From: Argyresthia goedartella
Taxonomy: Eukaryota > Arthropoda > Insecta > Lepidoptera > Argyresthiidae
DNA length: 64,000 nt
Direction of reading: 5' to 3'
Assembly (NCBI GenBank): GCA_949825045.1
Contig: OX463810.1
Location: 34,234,201-34,298,200, forward strand
A program made the translations under genes and the position numbers. The notes beneath the pieces were generated by a model that worked only from the letters and a program-made list of their open reading frames with translations, made no database searches and was not told the origin of the DNA. Positions 59,587-64,000 of the stretch are shown here, in pieces (position 1 is the first letter of the stretch; every line of letters begins with the position of its first letter).

Positions 59587-60270
59587 CTCCTTGTTTTTTT
59601 TTGTCGATCGCGATTTTTGATTGGGGGGAAATAGGGAGGAAAAGGGGGGATGTTAGATGTCGCGTTATTTATCGACGGTATTAAATCAAATTTGAGAGGC
59701 ACACTAAGGACTTCATTCTACACAAGATGTTGCAAACAAATTCCAAAAGGCGGTGTAGGCGGGGAAGCACTTCGGGGTATTTTCGACCCCCCCTGTAACT
59801 ATGTTGTAGATAAAGCTGGACACCTGAATTTTCTGTGACTAATAGGCGACAATTTAAATAGGCAAATTCACAAAATTCAGTCAATTTAAACCAATAGATT
59901 GGAAATGACAGCCGTTCAAAGTCCCGTCATTTTGTCACTGACTGACTCATCCATCATCGAATCCTTGTTGTTTTTTTGTCGATAGCGATTTTTTATTGGG
60001 AAAAAATAAGGGGAAAAGGGGGAAAGTTTGATGTTGCGTTATCTATCGACTGATTTCAATCAATTTGAGAGGCACTCTTAGGACTTCATTCTACACAAAA
60101 AAAAACATAAGGGAGGGTGGACGGGGAAGCACTTCGGGGTATTTTTGCCCCCCCTGCAACAATGTTGAGGATAAAGCTGGACACTTAAATTTAAATAGGA
60201 TAATAGGATATTGGAAATGACAGCCGTTCAAAAGTCCGTCATTTTATCACTTACTGACTCATCATTGATC
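59587..60270. repeat. diverged tandem duplication, about 375 bp unit
   Basis: TTGTCGATCGCGATTTTTGA, GGGGAAGCACTTCGGGGTAT and GGAAATGACAGCCGTTCAAA occur in this order, first in 59587-59960 and again in 59966-60270. The block at 59455-59590 just before is related to 21365-21540. No coding function. Confidence 0.75.
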
Positions 60271-60499
60271 ATCAATAATCTAATGATTATAAGCATAAGG
60301 GCTCGTGAGGTCTACTGTTCCTACTGAACCACTAGTATTAGGTGTTTAAACACGCTCTCGAATATAACGTGTCAGTTCCATAAAATGTTGTTTTTTTGAT
60401 AAAACATCGCTCTTATTCATGGGACATAATATCTATTACAGTTCACTCGCTCATTACGCCCACATTACGCATGGCGTTTAATGTGGCTTTGAAATAATA

Positions 60500-60730
60500 A
60501 TGATAATACCTTGGACACTATTTACACACATTGATCTAGCCCCAAACTAGGATTCCCTGTATCTTGGGTACTAGACAACGATACACATACTTATAAATAT
60601 TATACATTGATAGTCAACCATGACTAGGGTACAAACATCCGTTCTCATGAAACAAATATTTGCCCCAACCGGGACTCGAACCCGGGGCCTTTGGCTTCAT
60701 AGGCAAGGTCACTGCCAACTGGGCCATTTT
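60500..60730 (-). mobile_element. tRNA-derived SINE, family 1
   Basis: Inverse of 2595-2860: tail TACCTTGGACACTATTTACA, inverted B box CGGGACTCGAACCCGG, A-box end AACTGGGCCATT. The A-box end is slightly diverged. Confidence 0.85.
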
Positions 60731-61039
60731 TAAAGATCGTTTCTGTAACTGGCTGTTAGATAACTAAATTAATCTATGAATCTCATTTGATAAGAGCAAT
60801 ATAGGACATAAATGAAAAACAAAGTTCAAACAAAGAAATCGCTGCAACTACGTCCAATGAAATATGGTTGGTAGGTACTTGTTGTAAGTAAGCAGATGTT
60901 ACATTTATTTACTTTATGGAAGTATTGTTGTTTATCTAAGTTGTTTGTGCTCTGGGATGTCATGTACCTACTGTGAGATGTAGTTATCTATACTCGTAGT
61001 AATTTAATTGAGGGGTAAAACTTGGTAAGTGGTTATACA
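60731..61039. other. non-coding stretch, no gene recognised
   Basis: AT-rich. Nothing seen. Confidence 0.5.
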
Positions 61040-61245
61040 TAACATTTTACATTTACATACAGGCACACACATTGCATTTGACCGCACGATACCCTGTGTC
61101 GTGGGTAGGTACCAGAAACAGTGACGTCACGGACATGTAAACATCCAAGGCCCGATGTTTTGTTTTCTTCCCCGCCAACCGGGATTCGACCCGGGGCCTC
61201 TGCCCCCTCGCTTGGGTATTATACCGTAGAGTTCGGCATACCTAC
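61040..61245 (-). mobile_element. tRNA-derived SINE, family 2
   Basis: Inverse: ACGATACCCTGTGTCGTGGG, AACATCCAAGGCCCGATG, inverted B box CCGGGATTCGACCCGG. Diverged from the other members. Confidence 0.8.
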
Positions 61246-61320
61246 TCATAATACAGTTTCAAGTGACAGCTTAAGTTTAACTAAGCTTCGCGGAGCTTCA
61301 AGAAACTATACTTAAATTAC

Positions 61321-61514
61321 ATAACATAACATAACGTCACCCCTTTTCCCATACGGGGTGGCAGAGGCACAATTGTGCCCACTTTGAGCCAGTTATTCAA
61401 CACTCCATTTTGCGTGACAGGGGCTAGCCCATCGCCGCAACTATGGAGAAAAGTAGGTTTCCTCATGATGATTTCCATCACCGTTAGAACGTCCGTATAA
61501 TGTACTTAAGATAA
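61321..61514. repeat. dispersed repeat flanking the LINE
   Basis: CCTTTTCCCATACGGGGTGG, GCCAGTTATTCAACACTCCA and GGGCTAGCCCATCGCCGCAA. Diverged pieces occur at 18310-18420, 47940 and 53209. The LINE seems to have inserted into it. Confidence 0.65.
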
Positions 61515-64000
61515 ATTAATTATCTCTCTATTATCAATGAGAGTAACCTGTGTGTGTACTATCAGAATGTGAGAGGGCTACGGACTAAGACCGAGACTTT
61601 TTTGCGGAGTGTTTTGCTTAATGATTATGACGTAATAGCTCTGACGGAAACTTGGCTTCTCGATTCTATCTCCGACAATGAATTATTGGATGACAGGTAC
61701 TTGGTGTGGCGCCGCGACCGTAACTACATTTCTACAGGGCAGACCATGGGGGGTGGGGTTTTATTAGCGGTCAAGCGTGAGTTGTGCTCATATATGAATG
61801 TTGCTTGGCAGTCCTCGGCCGAGGACATCTGGGTGTCAATTCGTTTAGGGTGCAACAACAAGCCTAAAATCACCTTGCATTTGTGTGTTCTGTATCTTTG
61901 TGACGAAAACAATGGTAATTGTTTTAAGACACAATTAGTGAACTTTAGCAACAATTTAATTAATATAATAACAGATAATAATTCAGATACACTCATTATA
62001 TTGGGTGACTTTAATATGAGTTGCGTTCAATGGTTACCAACGAATGGCCAACTTCAAGCTGTAAATATAGTTAATCCCTTAGCTTCAGACTTCATAGATA
62101 CTTTAAATGTCTGCGGTCTCCAGCAATTTAACAGTACTGTTAATAACTTTGGTAGGATTCTCGACTTAGTACTTTGCAATGTAAACATTGTTACTACAGC
62201 TTGTCCTGATCCGTTAGTCCCAGAAGATCCGCATCATAGGGCACTTATTACTCTAGTTCCAATATCCAACTACTCTCCACTGAAGGTATTGCCCCGCACG
62301 TCCCACAACTATTTTAAAGCTGATTACGACCGAATAAACGAAAGCTTACATAAAATTGACTGGATCAGCGCTTTGAGTGGGGGTAGTGTCAACAACGCCG
62401 TCGAGTCTTTCTATGAAATAATTTCTAATATTCGCGATTCTTTCGTTCCTGTCCGCAAAGCCTACAAAAGTAAGTATCCGCCATGTTTTAGCTATTCGTT
62501 AATAAAGGTTATTAAAGAAAAATTTAAGTATTTCAAAAAATTTAAAACCTATGGAAATGTTTCTGATAAACAGTCATATTCAATCCTACGTGACAGGGTT
62601 AGCAGAATGGAACGGACCTGTTATGTTAAGTATATTTCAAATATTGAGGATTCTATAGCTAAAAACCCTAAAGCGTTCTGGTCATTTGTTAAGTCAAAAA
62701 GAAATAATGCTGGCTTCCCTTCCACAATGAATTACAATGGTAACTCCTCAGATTCCGGTCAGACGATATGTGAGTTCTTCTCCGCGTACTTTCATTCCAC
62801 CTTCTTGATACCAGCTGCATCTGGTATCGCTCCGGATGCTAACAAACAAATTTATGACACTGCTGCTTTGCTGTGTGACATTGCTGGTGTCGAGGTTGAC
62901 GCCTCGACTGTCCAACGTCTCCTGCAGAATTTGGATCTTTCAAAATCAGCTGGCCCTGACATGATACCAGCTATATTCTTAGTTTCATGTGCCGAAGAGC
63001 TTTCAGTTCCGGTTTCCATACTATTCAGGCGCTCGCTGAATGAGGGGGCAGTGCCAGACCTTTGGAAATTAGCGTTTATCTCTCCCATTCATAAAAAAGG
63101 CACCCGTGGCAGTATTGAACATTACAGACCTATTTCGAAGCTATGTTTAATTGCCAAGGTTCTTGAACGTATTGTATATTCGCAGCTTTACAGTGCTCTC
63201 AAAATGAGCTTTAGCCCGCTACAGCACGGGTTTTTAAAGGGTCGATCTACTGTCTCAAACCTTGTAATATTTAATGACTACGTATCCCAGCGTATGGATG
63301 GTGGTGACCAGGTAGACGCCATCTACACCGATTATAGCAAGGCCTTCGACCGAATTGACCATGGTATGCTGTTAGATAAGCTCAAGGGTGTCGGTGTTAG
63401 GGGCAGTCTGTTGGAATGGTTAAGTTCTTACGTTGCAGGCCGTAAACAGGCTGTTGTCTTGAATGGCTACGAATCAGCATGGATGAGTATTCCTTCAGGC
63501 GTACCCCAAGGATCCCAACTCGGCCCGCTGTTATTTGTTATATCTATACAGGATATAGACTCGTGTTTTATAAACTCTAACGTACTGTTGTTTGCAGACG
63601 ACATGAAAATATTTAGAGTTGTGAATAACGTTTCTGATGCTTCTCTGCTGCAACAAGACTTGCTAAGACTTGACGGCTACTGCACTACCAATAAATTAGA
63701 TCTTAATGTTTCAAAGTGCTTCTTTCTGACATTCACGCGCAAGCTCAATCCATATATATCTAACTACAGCTTAAAGTACCTTCCTCTGACTCGAGTGTAT
63801 GAAAGTAAGGACCTTGGGGTGATCCATGACAGTGGGCTAGTTTTTGAGAAGCACATAGGCAGCGTTGTCGGTAAGGCTTCGAAGGCTCTTGGTTTTGTCA
63901 TGAGGTCGTCTAAATCATTCAGGAAAATGAAAACCGTCAAAATTCTCTACTGTGCTTATGTTCGTAGCCACCTCGAGTATGCATCGCAAATATGGAACCC
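61515..64000 (+). CDS. LINE ORF2 (endonuclease-RT), Jockey/CR1-like, partial
   Basis: One frame, 828 codons, with no stop between TAA 61512-61514 and the window end. There is no usable ATG at its start: it begins inside the endonuclease at YYQNVRGLRTKTETF, so the copy is 5'-truncated. AP endonuclease: N (QNVRGL), E (ALTETWL), D/N (ILGDFNMS), H (EDPHHRAL). Reverse transcriptase: KSAGPDMIPAIFL, YTDYSKAFDRIDH, SGVPQGSQLGPLLF and catalytic LLFADDMKIF (near 63595). The C-terminal AYVRSHLEYASQIWN is reached at the edge. Jockey or CR1 assignment is by motif resemblance. Recently active, judged from the intact frame. Confidence 0.92.
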   Translation, partial: MNYLSIINESNLCVYYQNVRGLRTKTETFLRSVLLNDYDVIALTETWLLDSISDNELLDDRYLVWRRDRNYISTGQTMGGGVLLAVKRELCSYMNVAWQSSAEDIWVSIRLGCNNKPKITLHLCVLYLCDENNGNCFKTQLVNFSNNLINIITDNNSDTLIILGDFNMSCVQWLPTNGQLQAVNIVNPLASDFIDTLNVCGLQQFNSTVNNFGRILDLVLCNVNIVTTACPDPLVPEDPHHRALITLVPISNYSPLKVLPRTSHNYFKADYDRINESLHKIDWISALSGGSVNNAVESFYEIISNIRDSFVPVRKAYKSKYPPCFSYSLIKVIKEKFKYFKKFKTYGNVSDKQSYSILRDRVSRMERTCYVKYISNIEDSIAKNPKAFWSFVKSKRNNAGFPSTMNYNGNSSDSGQTICEFFSAYFHSTFLIPAASGIAPDANKQIYDTAALLCDIAGVEVDASTVQRLLQNLDLSKSAGPDMIPAIFLVSCAEELSVPVSILFRRSLNEGAVPDLWKLAFISPIHKKGTRGSIEHYRPISKLCLIAKVLERIVYSQLYSALKMSFSPLQHGFLKGRSTVSNLVIFNDYVSQRMDGGDQVDAIYTDYSKAFDRIDHGMLLDKLKGVGVRGSLLEWLSSYVAGRKQAVVLNGYESAWMSIPSGVPQGSQLGPLLFVISIQDIDSCFINSNVLLFADDMKIFRVVNNVSDASLLQQDLLRLDGYCTTNKLDLNVSKCFFLTFTRKLNPYISNYSLKYLPLTRVYESKDLGVIHDSGLVFEKHIGSVVGKASKALGFVMRSSKSFRKMKTVKILYCAYVRSHLEYASQIWN

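Overview
This window is insect nuclear DNA, most likely from a moth or butterfly. It is AT-rich, has one intron-rich host gene, and is packed with eukaryotic transposable elements: Ty3/gypsy-type LTR elements, RTE- and Jockey/CR1-type LINEs, tRNA-derived SINEs and MITEs. A Kabuki/CsRn1-type gypsy element and repeats starting GGGTTCCGTACC are, from memory, typical of Lepidoptera. There are no prokaryotic features, CRISPR arrays or true tRNA/rRNA genes.

The main result is one host gene on the minus strand. Thirteen coding exons between 57897 and 13453 join, with matching splice phases and consensus splice ends, into a 2397-nt reading frame (798 aa plus stop). The product is an animal haem peroxidase of the chorion-peroxidase/Pxt kind. 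It has an N-terminal signal-anchor, a pro-region and a complete peroxidase domain with all recognised catalytic residues. The coding span is about 44.4 kb, of which only 2.4 kb is exon. Intron 3 alone is 28.5 kb.

Layout. 1-13452 lies downstream of the gene: a 60-bp spacerless palindrome (1404-1463), nested MITEs and foldbacks (2.2-7.5 kb), a young gypsy element A (7551-12385) with intact gag and pol but a promoter-deleted 5' LTR, and a 357-bp tandem duplication. 13453-23158 holds exons 13 to 4, with an RTE remnant in intron 12. 23159-51618 is intron 3. It holds gypsy element B (23775-29989, decayed), a 0.9-kb segmental duplication of B's 3' end (31812-32739), a perfect 33-bp hairpin (30367-30439), a LINE tail, and gypsy element C (37574-47089, 2.2-kb LTRs) inserted inside a SINE. 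51619-57897 holds exons 3 to 1, a MITE, a 20-copy 59-bp minisatellite and a small LTR element D. 57898-64000 lies upstream of the first coding exon: MITE and SINE copies, a duplicated repeat, and a 5'-truncated LINE whose reading frame is still open at the window edge.

All four LTR elements are on the plus strand; the three inside the gene are therefore antisense to it. I do not see a new multi-gene system. The points most worth checking are the peroxidase gene model, the long intron, the minisatellite and palindromes, the -1 frameshift signal in element C, and the dyad repeats in the leader of element B.
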